Below are positions 55,572 through 64,000 of a DNA stretch of 64,000 nucleotides, one piece after another. Every line of letters starts with the position of its first letter. Within the stretch, counting starts at the first letter, position 1. Source of the stretch: Actinomycetota bacterium (GTDB taxonomy: Bacteria > Actinomycetota > Actinomycetes > Actinomycetales > Dermatophilaceae). A program made the translations under genes and the position numbers. The notes beneath the pieces are model-generated. The model saw nothing but the letters and a program-made list of their open reading frames with translations. It was not told the DNA's origin and ran no database searches. Location: the NCBI GenBank assembly GCA_020161815.1, contig JAIUOP010000011.1, positions 28,305-92,304 of the forward strand, read 5' to 3'.

Positions 55572-57338
55572 TCAGAGCGCGAACTCACCCCACCAGCCCG
55601 GAGTGCCGGGGGCCGGCAGGGTGCTCACGAGGTACTGCGCGCCCGTGTTCACGTCGAAGGCCAGGATCCGCAGCGCATCGGGCGCGGGGGCGAGATGGAG
55701 AACGCGATCCTGCGGCGCCCACCCGAGCACGCGACAGCACTCCCCCGCGACCCGGTCCTCGGGGCGGACCACGAGCGCAGCCGCGCTGGCGGACAGGTCG
55801 AAGGACACGGCATACAGGCCCTTGGAGGCTCCGGCCGGGATGAGCTGGGAGCTGAAGACCGCCCCGGCCGCGCTCCACCCCGTCTGCGAGGTGGCCGTCG
55901 GGCCGAGGACGCCGGAGAGCGGGCCGGGGAGCTCCCGCTGGCCGGTGACGACGCCCCGGCGGTCGAAGCGGAGCACGGAGGCGAGCTGGTCGACGATGAT
56001 GCGTTCGCGCCCGACGCCACCCGGAGGTGCCATGGGCTGGACGTCGCCGGTCGCCGGGTCGATCCGATAGGGGCGGTGCAGGCTCTCCACCACCACCAGT
56101 GACGATCCCTGGGCCCACCCGACGAGCTCGGTGCCGTCGAGTGCGACGGGGATGCGCGTGACGGTGGCCGTGTCCGTGTCGACGATGGCGATGCCGGCGG
56201 TGTAGTGCAGGACGATGCGGTGGCGGTCGTCGCTGATCGTGCGCGGTCCGACCGTGCCCTCGCCGGGCGTCGGCGGCGGGAGCGTGACGTCGGTGACCTC
56301 GACGTACTCCGGCGCGCCGCGCGGGACGTGGAGCACGGCCCGGCCGGTCCCGTCGGGCAGGCGGCGGACGAGGACCGCCCGCACGCTCCGACCGGCGAGC
56401 ACGCCCTCGGTGAGCGGCGTGATCTCCCCCTCGGGGATCGCGAGCCGGGCGGGGAAAGCGGTGTCCTCGACCGCGCCCGGGAGTGGCGGCAGGGACCCCT
56501 CCGCGGAGACGGGGACCCCGAGGGTGAAGCGGACGCCGTCGATGACGATGCTCCCGGGCGCTGCCGGGAGGGTGGAGCGGGCAGTGGGATTGGGCGCAGT
56601 CTCCTGCGGAGCGACGACGGAGAGCGCGACCACGCCGACGATCGCCGCCGCTGTCGCGCCGGCCAGGCCGAGGAGTCGGAGTCGTCGCCGCCTCCGGGCA
56701 CCCACGAGGGCCAGGGCGTCATCGACCACCGACTCCGGATCGCTCCCCTGGACTCGATCGAGCAGTCGCCGCAGCGCCAGCGAGAGCGGGACGGGGCTGC
56801 CGGAGGCCGCGACCGCCGCTCGCGCGCGCTCGAGCGTGGCCTGGGGATCGGGTGGGCTCTCCGTCTGCCGGGTGCGCGCCTTCGCGAGCAGCGCGCCGGC
56901 TTGGTCCGGACCCAGGTCCTCGAACTCGACCAGGCCGAGGGTCAGTCGCTCCATCGCGGACCTGTCGCGCAGGTGCCTGAGGAGTGCCGCCTCGCCCGCC
57001 TCCTCGGGCTCTGCTCCGGCGTCCGCGTGGGGGTCTGCGTCGAGGTCGGCCCCGGCCGCGTGGTGGCCCGGTCCGGCCAGGCTCCAGGGGGGCGCCGTCG
57101 CGGTGGAGCCTCGGGCCGGTGCGATCTCGCGGAAGAGGGCGACGACGAGGGCATCCCGCAGGTGCTGGGCCGGCTGGCTGTCCTCCGGGGCAGGGTGACC
57201 CAGGGCATCCGCGACGGCTGCTGTGGTGACGGCGCGTGCGCGGCCGGGGTCGCCCAGGGTCAGGTGCGCGACGGCCAGGAGCGAGGGCACTCGGGCCCGA
57301 GCCACGTCGATACGTGCCCGGGCTGCCTCGTCACGCAT
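55572..57338 (-). CDS. Membrane protein with sigma-factor-like N-terminus and extracellular propeller-like domain
   Basis: 588 residues. Residues ~12-47 (RVPSLLAVAHLTLGDPGRARAV) look like sigma-70 region 2 of ECF factors, and ~118-155 (MERLTLGLVEFEDLGPDQAG) like region 4. One membrane helix follows at ~218-243 after an RRRRR cluster. The remaining ~340 residues are a beta-rich, repeat-like exterior domain (ISDDRHRIVLHYTAGIAIVD, VVVESLHRPYRIDPATGD) suggestive of a propeller. The sigma resemblance is weak and judged by eye. Function unknown; possibly a membrane-bound regulator that senses outside signals. Confidence 0.7.
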   Translation of the reverse strand: MRDEAARARIDVARARVPSLLAVAHLTLGDPGRARAVTTAAVADALGHPAPEDSQPAQHLRDALVVALFREIAPARGSTATAPPWSLAGPGHHAAGADLDADPHADAGAEPEEAGEAALLRHLRDRSAMERLTLGLVEFEDLGPDQAGALLAKARTRQTESPPDPQATLERARAAVAASGSPVPLSLALRRLLDRVQGSDPESVVDDALALVGARRRRRLRLLGLAGATAAAIVGVVALSVVAPQETAPNPTARSTLPAAPGSIVIDGVRFTLGVPVSAEGSLPPLPGAVEDTAFPARLAIPEGEITPLTEGVLAGRSVRAVLVRRLPDGTGRAVLHVPRGAPEYVEVTDVTLPPPTPGEGTVGPRTISDDRHRIVLHYTAGIAIVDTDTATVTRIPVALDGTELVGWAQGSSLVVVESLHRPYRIDPATGDVQPMAPPGGVGRERIIVDQLASVLRFDRRGVVTGQRELPGPLSGVLGPTATSQTGWSAAGAVFSSQLIPAGASKGLYAVSFDLSASAAALVVRPEDRVAGECCRVLGWAPQDRVLHLAPAPDALRILAFDVNTGAQYLVSTLPAPGTPGWWGEFAL

Positions 57339-57357
57339 GCCTGCCGCCGTCGGCCAT
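57331..57357 (-). CDS. Predicted leaderless 8-codon leader peptide
   Basis: ATG at 57357, 7 nt after TAGCCT (57370-57365), encoding MADGGRHA and a TGA. Its end overlaps the first codons of the sigma-like gene in another frame. Too short for family evidence; proposed only because the promoter-to-ATG spacing matches the leaderless genes. Confidence 0.35.
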   Translation of the reverse strand: MADGGRHA

Positions 57358-57403
57358 GCACGTCAGGCTAGACCTCCCCCACCCCCCAGCCACATCGCGA
57401 TTC

Positions 57404-57498
57404 GAGGTATTTCCGCCCCAGTATGTGCGGCGGTCATACCTCCACTCCCCCGCCGATTGGAGGTATTAGCGCCCCAGATTGTGCGGCGGTAATACCTC
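57404..57498. repeat. Tandem pair of 39-bp hairpins
   Basis: Hairpin 1 at 57404-57442 (GAGGTATTTCCGCC / GGCGGTCATACCTC) and hairpin 2 at 57460-57498 (GAGGTATTAGCGCC / GGCGGTAATACCTC), 56 bp apart. The loops are alike (CCAGTATGTGC, CCAGATTGTGC). The stem is shared with the rnpB terminator core. They fill most of the gap between the MFS stop and the sigma-like gene start. Confidence 0.75.
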
Positions 57499-57552
57499 GA
57501 TCCAGCCGGTGGTCGGGGCGGCGGGCGAGGCGTGCCGGGGGCTCGGAGCGGG

Positions 57553-58817
57553 TCAGAGCTGGTCGAGGGGTTCGTGGCTCTCGGGATCGGGCGGGGGCTG
57601 GTGATCGATCGCCGACGCGCGCAGGTGCCAGAGCCAGAGCAGGGCCCCGAGCAGGCAGAGCAGCGCACTCGCGACCGCGAGCTGGACGACCGTGCCGGTC
57701 ACCCGCGGGGCGACCAGCGCGGCGATCGCGGCGTTGAGGGCCAGCGGCTTCATTCCGGCGACCGAGGCCGCCGCGCCGCGGATGCGCGGGAAGACATCGA
57801 GCAGGGCGATCTGGACCGTCGGGAAGGCCGTGCCGGTGGCGAGCGCGATGAGCATGGGCCCGATCACGGCATACGGAAGGCGTGGCCCGAAGGTGAGGGC
57901 CAGGACGATGTTGAGCACGGCGGCGGCCACGGAGAAGGTGAGCGCACCCATCACGAGGCGACGCCCGTTGACGCGGCCGGCGGCGCGGCCGCTGATCCAC
58001 GCGCCGACGATGACGCCGGAGATCATCGGCACGAAGAACATCCAGAAGTCCTGCTCTCCCTTGCCCAGCAGGTCGACGACGAAGATCGACGCGGCGCCGA
58101 TGTAGATGAACTGACCCGCGAAGGCGAGGGTGATCGCTCCACTCATGCGCAGGAACTCGCCATGCGTCGCCACCCGCCAGAGGTCCGAGACCATCGCACC
58201 GACCCGCAACGGCGTGCGTCGCTCGACCGGATGGGTCTCGGGGATGACGAGGGCGACCGCGACGATGAGCACCAGGGCGAAGGTCGCAATGAACCAGAAG
58301 ATCCCCGGCCAGGGCCCCAGGCCGAGCAGCCACCCCCCGATGATCGGGGCGATCGCCGGCGCCACCCCGAAGATCATCATGATGCTGCTCATCAGGCGCT
58401 GGGCCTCAGGGCCGTCATAGAGGTCGCGCACGATGGTGCGCCCGATGATCGTGGCGCCCCCGGCGGACAGGCCTTGGAGCACCCGGAAGGCGAGCAGCAC
58501 CGGCAGCGAGGGCGCGAGGGCGCAGCCGATGCTGGCCAGGACATAGACCCCGAGGCCGCCGAAGATCACCGGACGGCGACCGAGCGCATCCGAGAGCGGC
58601 CCGTGGAAAGGGGTCATGACCGCGAACGCGAACATGTACGCGCTCACGACCCACTGCATCGCGTCGCTGCCGACGCCGAAGTCGGCCCCCATCGCCGGGA
58701 ACGCCGGGAACGGGGTGTCGATCGAGAACGGCCCGATCATCGCCATGCCGGCGAGGACGACCGTGAGCGCCAGACCGGCCCTGCGTGCCCGGTCAGGAGC
58801 CGCGCCGGTCGGGCGGG

Positions 58818-58824
<7 letters not shown>
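57553..58824 (-). CDS. MFS drug-efflux transporter (Bcr/CflA type)
   Basis: 423 residues, GTG start overlapping the glyS end by 7 bp. Twelve predicted membrane helices. Motif A between helices 2 and 3 is [12 protein letters not shown], and [22 protein letters not shown] is the motif C/antiporter region of the Bcr/CflA subfamily. It should export drugs or metabolites using the proton gradient. Confidence 0.9.
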
Positions 58825-60230
<1,406 letters not shown>

Positions 60231-60275
60231 GCGGTCAAGGATAGGTGGGCCGCGCAGGTGTCTAGACTCCTGCCC

Positions 60276-60560
60276 GTGTCGAGCATGCGTGAGTCCGTCG
60301 AGCAGGCCAGCCTCCCCGCCGTGAAGTGGCTGGCCGGGCTGCCCCGGTTCGTCCCGTTCCTCGTGGTCCTGGGGCTCATGGTGGCGGGCATCCTCATCGA
60401 GGGCTGGGGGTGGATCTTCTTCGCGGTCGTCGGGCTCTTCCTTGCCTGGATGCTCTACCTCGGCTGGCCGCGCCTGACCACGGCCGAGAAGCTCATGCGC
60501 ACCGCGATCCTCGCGCTGACCGCGGCCGTCACCGCGACCCGGATCTTCCCGCCGGCCTGA
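60276..60560 (+). CDS. Small two-helix membrane protein, DUF6703-like
   Basis: 94 residues from the GTG at 60276, 7 nt after TAGACT (60263-60268). Helices at ~24-46 ([20 protein letters not shown]) and ~48-62, then [19 protein letters not shown] associate this with the actinobacterial DUF6703 family from memory. Function unknown; it neighbours glyS and the zinc transporter. Confidence 0.7.
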   Translation: MSSMRESVEQASLPAVKWLAGLPRFVPFLVVLGLMVAGILIEGWGWIFFAVVGLFLAWMLYLGWPRLTTAEKLMRTAILALTAAVTATRIFPPA

Positions 60561-60569
60561 CTCTCGTTT

Positions 60570-60606
60570 TGACAATCATTCTCATCAGTGATGAGAATGA
60601 TTGTCA
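60570..60606 (+). promoter_or_regulatory. Double Zur box overlapping a leaderless promoter
   Basis: Perfect 37-bp palindrome with a central G at 60588. It contains TGACAATCATTCTCA (60570-60584) and TGAGAATGATTGTCA (60592-60606), each matching the TGAnAATnATTnTCA Zur site of Actinobacteria. A TTGACA -35 (60569-60574) and GAGAAT -10 (60593-60598) are embedded, and the ATG follows the -10 by 7 nt. Zinc-loaded Zur would block RNA polymerase completely. Confidence 0.85.
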
Positions 60607-61538
60607 TGTACCGCCCAGCCCTCCTCGTCGCCGCCGCGCTGGCGCTCGCCGGGTGCGGCGGGCCGGCCACCGCGGGTGAGTCGGACCGGCTCTCCGTCGT
60701 CGCCGCCTTCTACCCCTTGGCGTATGCCGTGGAGCAGGTCGGCGGCGACCGCGTCACCGTCGCTTCCCTCACCAAACCGGGCGGCGAGCCGCACGACCTC
60801 GAGCTGCTCCCCCGCCAGGTCGTCCAGCTCCGCGAGGCGGACGCCGTGGTCTACCTCCCCCGCTTCCAGCCCGTCGTGGACGCGGCGGTCAAGGCGCATG
60901 CGAGCGATCGCGCCTTCGATGTCGCACCCGCGGCACGGCTGCTCGAGTTGGGCGCTGAGCCCGGCGCACCAGCCGACGACCACGGCCATGACGAGCACGA
61001 CGGCCATGACCACGGCAGCGTGGACCCGCACTTCTGGCTCGACCCGACCCGCTATGCCGACGTGGCCCGGGCGATCGCCGCGGAACTGAGCGCCAAGGAC
61101 CCCGCCGGCACCACGGCATACGCGGCGAATGCCGCCCGCTTCACCGGCGAACTGGCTTCTCTCGACGCGGAGTTCAGCGCCGGGCTCGCCGAGTGCAGCA
61201 ACCGCGAGTTCGTCACCGGGCACCGTGCCTTCGGCTACCTCGCCGACCGCTACGACCTGGTCGAGGAGTCGGTGAGTGGGCTCAGCCCCGAGCAGGAGCC
61301 GACCGCCCGCGGCATGGCCCAGGTCGTGGACTTCGTGCGCCAGCGGGGCATCACGACCGTGTATGCCGAGGCGCAGGCCAACCCGGCGCTCACCGAGACC
61401 CTCGCGCGCGAGACCGGGACACGCGTCGCCGTGCTCGACCCCATCGAGGGCATCACCGACGCCAGCGCCGGCCGGGACTACCTCGAGGTCATGCGCGCCA
61501 ACCTCGCCGCCCTCCGCTCCGGACAGGACTGCCCATGA
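60606..61538 (+). CDS. znuA: Zinc ABC transporter, substrate-binding lipoprotein ZnuA-like
   Basis: 310 residues from the ATG at 60606; in-frame ATG/GTG codons further upstream lie inside the operator. Lipobox ALAGC with Cys17. Cluster A-I metal-binding fold: GGEPHDLELLP and a His/Asp-rich loop (DDHGHDEHDGHDHG) followed by DPHFWLDP, typical of zinc rather than manganese binders. TGHRAFGYLADRY supplies another ligand His. Confidence 0.93.
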   Translation: MYRPALLVAAALALAGCGGPATAGESDRLSVVAAFYPLAYAVEQVGGDRVTVASLTKPGGEPHDLELLPRQVVQLREADAVVYLPRFQPVVDAAVKAHASDRAFDVAPAARLLELGAEPGAPADDHGHDEHDGHDHGSVDPHFWLDPTRYADVARAIAAELSAKDPAGTTAYAANAARFTGELASLDAEFSAGLAECSNREFVTGHRAFGYLADRYDLVEESVSGLSPEQEPTARGMAQVVDFVRQRGITTVYAEAQANPALTETLARETGTRVAVLDPIEGITDASAGRDYLEVMRANLAALRSGQDCP

Positions 61539-62299
61539 CACCGCCCCTCGTGCAGACCCGTGGCCTCAGCCTCGGCTACGACGACCACGCCGTCGTCGAC
61601 CATGTCGACCTCACCATCGAGGCCGGCGAGGTCATCGCCCTGCTCGGCCCGAACGGCTCGGGCAAGTCCACGCTCGTGCGGGGGCTGTTCGGCCTGGTCC
61701 CCCGGCTCGGCGGGAGCATCGAGCTCTGCGGCGTGGAGCAGTCGCAGTTCACCGAGCACACGCGCATCGGCTATGTGCCACAACGTCATTCGCTCGCCCA
61801 GGCGGTGCGATCCACCGTGGCCGAGATCGTCGCTGCGGGGCGACTGCCGCATCGCCCGTGGTGGCGCCCGGCGTCGGCGGACGATCGGCAGCGCGTGGCC
61901 GCGGCGATCGACCTCGTCGGCCTCGGCGATCGCGCCCATGCCGAGGTGTCCACCCTCTCCGGTGGTCAGCAGCGGCGCACCCTGATCGCGAGGGCCCTGG
62001 CCGGGGACCCCGACCTGCTCGTCATGGACGAGCCGACGGCAGGGGTCGACCACGCCAACCAGCTCGTCCTCGCCGACGTCATCGCCCGGCTCGCGGCCAA
62101 CGGGACCGCGATGCTCGTCGTCACCCATGAGCTCGACGTGCTCGCCGGCGTGGTGACGCGGATCGTGTGCCTGGACGGTGGCCACATCGACTTCGACGGC
62201 GACCCCGAGGCGTATGCCGCGCACCTCGCCGAGGCGGACCACCCACACATCCACGGCGGGCACCACCACGACCACGACCACGCAGCGGGAGGGCACTGA
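61535..62299 (+). CDS. znuC: Zinc ABC transporter, ATPase ZnuC-like
   Basis: 254 residues, ATGA overlap with znuA. Walker A GPNGSGKST, signature STLSGGQQRR, Walker B LLVMDEPTAGVD and H-loop VVTHELDVL. The C-terminus ends in a His-rich tail (HIHGGHHHDHDHAAGGH) that may store or sense zinc. Confidence 0.93.
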   Translation: MTPPLVQTRGLSLGYDDHAVVDHVDLTIEAGEVIALLGPNGSGKSTLVRGLFGLVPRLGGSIELCGVEQSQFTEHTRIGYVPQRHSLAQAVRSTVAEIVAAGRLPHRPWWRPASADDRQRVAAAIDLVGLGDRAHAEVSTLSGGQQRRTLIARALAGDPDLLVMDEPTAGVDHANQLVLADVIARLAANGTAMLVVTHELDVLAGVVTRIVCLDGGHIDFDGDPEAYAAHLAEADHPHIHGGHHHDHDHAAGGH

Positions 62300-63267
62300 T
62301 GCTCGCGCTCGACTTCATGCGGCAGGCGCTGCTCGCCGCCGTCCTCGTGGGCATCGCCGCCCCGCTCATCGGGATCTTCCTCGTGCAGCGCCAGATGTCG
62401 CTCATCGGTGACGGCATCGGGCACGTGGCCCTGGCGGGCGTGGCGGCGGGGTTCCTCACGAGCACCGAGCCCCTCCTCACGGCGTTGATCGCGGCGGTCC
62501 TGGCCGCCGTCGCCGTCGAGCTGATCCGCCTGCGGGGTCGCACCGGTGGCGACCTTGCGCTGGCGGTGATGTTCTACGGCGGCATCGCGCTCGGCGTCGT
62601 GCTCGTCTCGCTGTCTCCCTCGGGCACCCCGGCCAACCTCACGGCATACCTGTTCGGGTCACTGCTCACGACGAGCAGCAACGACCTCTACGTGTTCGCG
62701 GCCCTCACGGCCGTGGTGAGCCTGGTGACCTTCGTGCTGAGGCCGCGTTTCTTCGCCGTCGCCCAGGACGAGGAGTACTCACGCGCCTCCGGCCTGCCTG
62801 TCGCGGCCTACAACATCGCGCTCTCGGTGCTCACGGCGATGACGGTCGTGGTGTCGATGCGGATCATCGGGCTGCTCCTCATCTCGGCGCTGATGATCCT
62901 GCCCAATGCGACCGGGCAGCTGCTCGGGCGGAGCTTTGCGGCGACGAGCCGCTGGGCCGTGGCGATCGGCGTGTTCAGCGCCATCGTCGGGGTGACGGCG
63001 TCCTTCTACGGCGGCACGCCCAGCGGAGCGACCATCGTCCTCGTCGCGATCGCCGCCTTCCTCCTCGCCTCCGCGATCTCGATGGTGTCGGTGCGGCGGG
63101 CGCGCGCTGCGCACGCCAAGGCCGAGCGGCACCTGCACGAGCACGGCCCGGACTGTGGCCACGCGGCGATCGCGCACGGCGACCACGTCGACTACCTCCA
63201 CGACGGGCACCGGCACGCCGCGCACGACGACCACTGGGACGAGCACGCGGACGGAGCGCACCGATGA
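62299..63267 (+). CDS. znuB: Zinc ABC transporter, permease ZnuB-like
   Basis: 322 residues, TGATG overlap with znuC. About eight membrane helices of the ABC-3 family (SLIGDGIGHVALAGVAAG; RIIGLLLISALMILPNATG). The last ~60 residues are a cytosolic His/Asp-rich tail (HLHEHGPDCGHAAIAHGDH), longer than usual. Confidence 0.92.
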   Translation: MLALDFMRQALLAAVLVGIAAPLIGIFLVQRQMSLIGDGIGHVALAGVAAGFLTSTEPLLTALIAAVLAAVAVELIRLRGRTGGDLALAVMFYGGIALGVVLVSLSPSGTPANLTAYLFGSLLTTSSNDLYVFAALTAVVSLVTFVLRPRFFAVAQDEEYSRASGLPVAAYNIALSVLTAMTVVVSMRIIGLLLISALMILPNATGQLLGRSFAATSRWAVAIGVFSAIVGVTASFYGGTPSGATIVLVAIAAFLLASAISMVSVRRARAAHAKAERHLHEHGPDCGHAAIAHGDHVDYLHDGHRHAAHDDHWDEHADGAHR

Positions 63268-63662
63268 CGACGAGCCACCCCGCACGGCGGCCCACCAAGC
63301 AGCGGCTCGCGCTGGCGGCGGCCCTGGCCGGCATCGACGAGTTCGTCTCGGCCCAGCAGCTGCACGCGCGCATGGCCGCCGACGGCAGCTCGGTGGGCCT
63401 GGCGACGGTCTACCGCAACCTGCAGGCGATGGCCGCCGAGCGCGAGATCGACACCCTGCGCACCGACGACGGCGAGGCGCTCTATCGCGCCTGCCGCACC
63501 GAGGACCACCATCACCACCTCGTATGCCGTGAGTGCGGCCGGACCGTGGAGGTCGCCGTCCCACCCTCCTTCGAGGCCTGGTCGGCCGAGGTCGGCGCCG
63601 AGCACGGATTCACCGGACTGAGCCACCTCGTCGAGATCTTCGGCCTCTGCCCCGACCACTGA
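63264..63662 (+). CDS. zur: Fur-family zinc uptake repressor Zur
   Basis: 132 residues, ATGA overlap with the permease. Winged helix with SVGLATVYRNLQAMA, then the regulatory metal site in RTEDHHHHLVCREC. The structural zinc site has Cys88/Cys91 and, at the C-terminus, Cys129 and His132 (CPDH) instead of the common second CxxC. It sits in the operon it should repress, giving autoregulation through the 60.57-kb boxes. Confidence 0.93.
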   Translation: MTTSHPARRPTKQRLALAAALAGIDEFVSAQQLHARMAADGSSVGLATVYRNLQAMAAEREIDTLRTDDGEALYRACRTEDHHHHLVCRECGRTVEVAVPPSFEAWSAEVGAEHGFTGLSHLVEIFGLCPDH

Positions 63663-63812
63663 GCTGCTGAAGCGCCCCTGCCCGGTCGCCCCGGACACCG
63701 GTCCGAGTGAGAGACGAACATGTCGCTCGGGAAGGTCTCGACATCTACCGATCCCTTGGACGCCGAGCCTGTCGCCGCGAACGGTATATCGACACCTACG
63801 GAGCCGCCGGGG
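63663..63812. other. Intergenic DNA between zur and the IS element
   Basis: No gene or RNA recognised. Two loosely similar segments, TCGACATCTACCGATCC and TCGACACCTACGGAGCC, sit about 40 bp apart. It may be the junction disturbed by IS insertion. Confidence 0.4.
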
Positions 63813-64000
63813 TGTCAATGGCCATGTCGCGGTCCCCGCTGGTGGCCAACTGAAAGTCCCCACCCCTCGCTGAGTTTCAGGTGGTCTTGAGTCGGGTTCC
63901 TCCGTTCGCTCTGGCCTGTTTCATTCGGTAGGAGTCGCCGTCGGTGATGACGGTGTGGCAGTGGTGCAGGAGCCGGTCGAGCATGCTGACCGCGGTGGTG
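63813..64000 (-). mobile_element. istB: End of an IS21-family element with the 3' end of istB
   Basis: Minus-strand reading ends in TAVSMLDRLLHHCHTV, ITDGDSYRMKQARANGGTR and a stop at 63877-63879. This is the C-terminus of IstB, the ATPase helper of IS21 transposition. About 40 residues are visible and the rest is beyond the window. The element end is probably the TGTCAATGGCCATGTC at 63813, as IS21 termini begin with TGT; I cannot see the other end. Confidence 0.75.

Noticed and set aside
55618..57198. Rightward open frames across the sigma-like gene
   Set aside because: Shadows of the leftward gene; no ribosome site or recognisable motif.

Overview
This is a gene-dense, very G+C-rich chromosomal segment of an actinobacterium. 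Gene content and order point to Micrococcales, and I would guess Intrasporangiaceae (Janibacter/Knoellia/Terrabacter-like); that placement is inference. Many blocks follow the order known in Mycobacterium tuberculosis and Streptomyces: glnE-glnA2-panB, zinc-ribbon protein with RNase H/phosphatase, ahpE-DUF3052-aceE, fasR-fabD-fabH-acpP-fabF-DUF3145, dnaG-dgt, and glyS-zinc transporter-zur. Nearly all of it is housekeeping chromosome. Accessory DNA is limited to a vapBC toxin-antitoxin pair (33.5-34.2 kb), an AbiEi-like gene (51.5-52.5 kb) and the end of an IS21-type element at the right border.

Layout. 1-5 kb: a leftward his operon (hisD-C-B, an unknown gene, hisH, a small membrane protein, start of hisA) read from a leaderless promoter before hisD. 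5-10.7 kb: an M20 peptidase, glnE and glnA2, with a GlnR-like box upstream of glnA2. 10.9-17.6 kb: a secreted M6 metalloprotease, panB, a methyltransferase, a SPOR-like small protein, map, polyphosphate glucokinase and a metallo-beta-lactamase-fold hydrolase. 17.7-21.9 kb: a secreted coiled-coil wall hydrolase behind a 9-bp-periodic GTGA array, RNase P RNA, an RNB ribonuclease sharing its terminator with rnpB, and yaaA. 22-30 kb: flavodoxin-like reductase, metZ/rhodanese, RNase H/phosphatase, zinc-ribbon protein, tRNA-Val, ahpE, DUF3052, two PH-domain membrane proteins and fdhD. 30-41 kb: aceE, vapBC, argG, then the FAS-II operon. 41-46 kb: tRNA-Met, gluABCD glutamate-type ABC importer, tRNA-Asn and a cation efflux protein. 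46-55.5 kb: dnaG and neighbours, dgt, a YdeI-like protein, the AbiEi-like gene, dusB, an alpha/beta hydrolase and a sulfurtransferase. 55.5-64 kb: a sigma-like/membrane/propeller fusion protein, an MFS pump, glyS, a small membrane protein, and a Zur-controlled zinc importer ending in zur.

Three patterns run across genes. First, the octamer CGGCATAC/GTATGCCG occurs about 54 times where about two are expected. It is balanced between strands, enriched between genes, and four times sits as inverted pairs in hairpins. This is the pattern of a DNA uptake sequence and is the most exciting signal here. Second, a 36-bp near-palindrome (four copies) is found only next to the two toxin-antitoxin-type loci. 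Third, at least a dozen genes have a TAnnnT -10 box exactly 6-7 nt before the start codon, so leaderless transcription appears routine. Closely packed genes commonly overlap as ATGA or GTGA, implying translational coupling.
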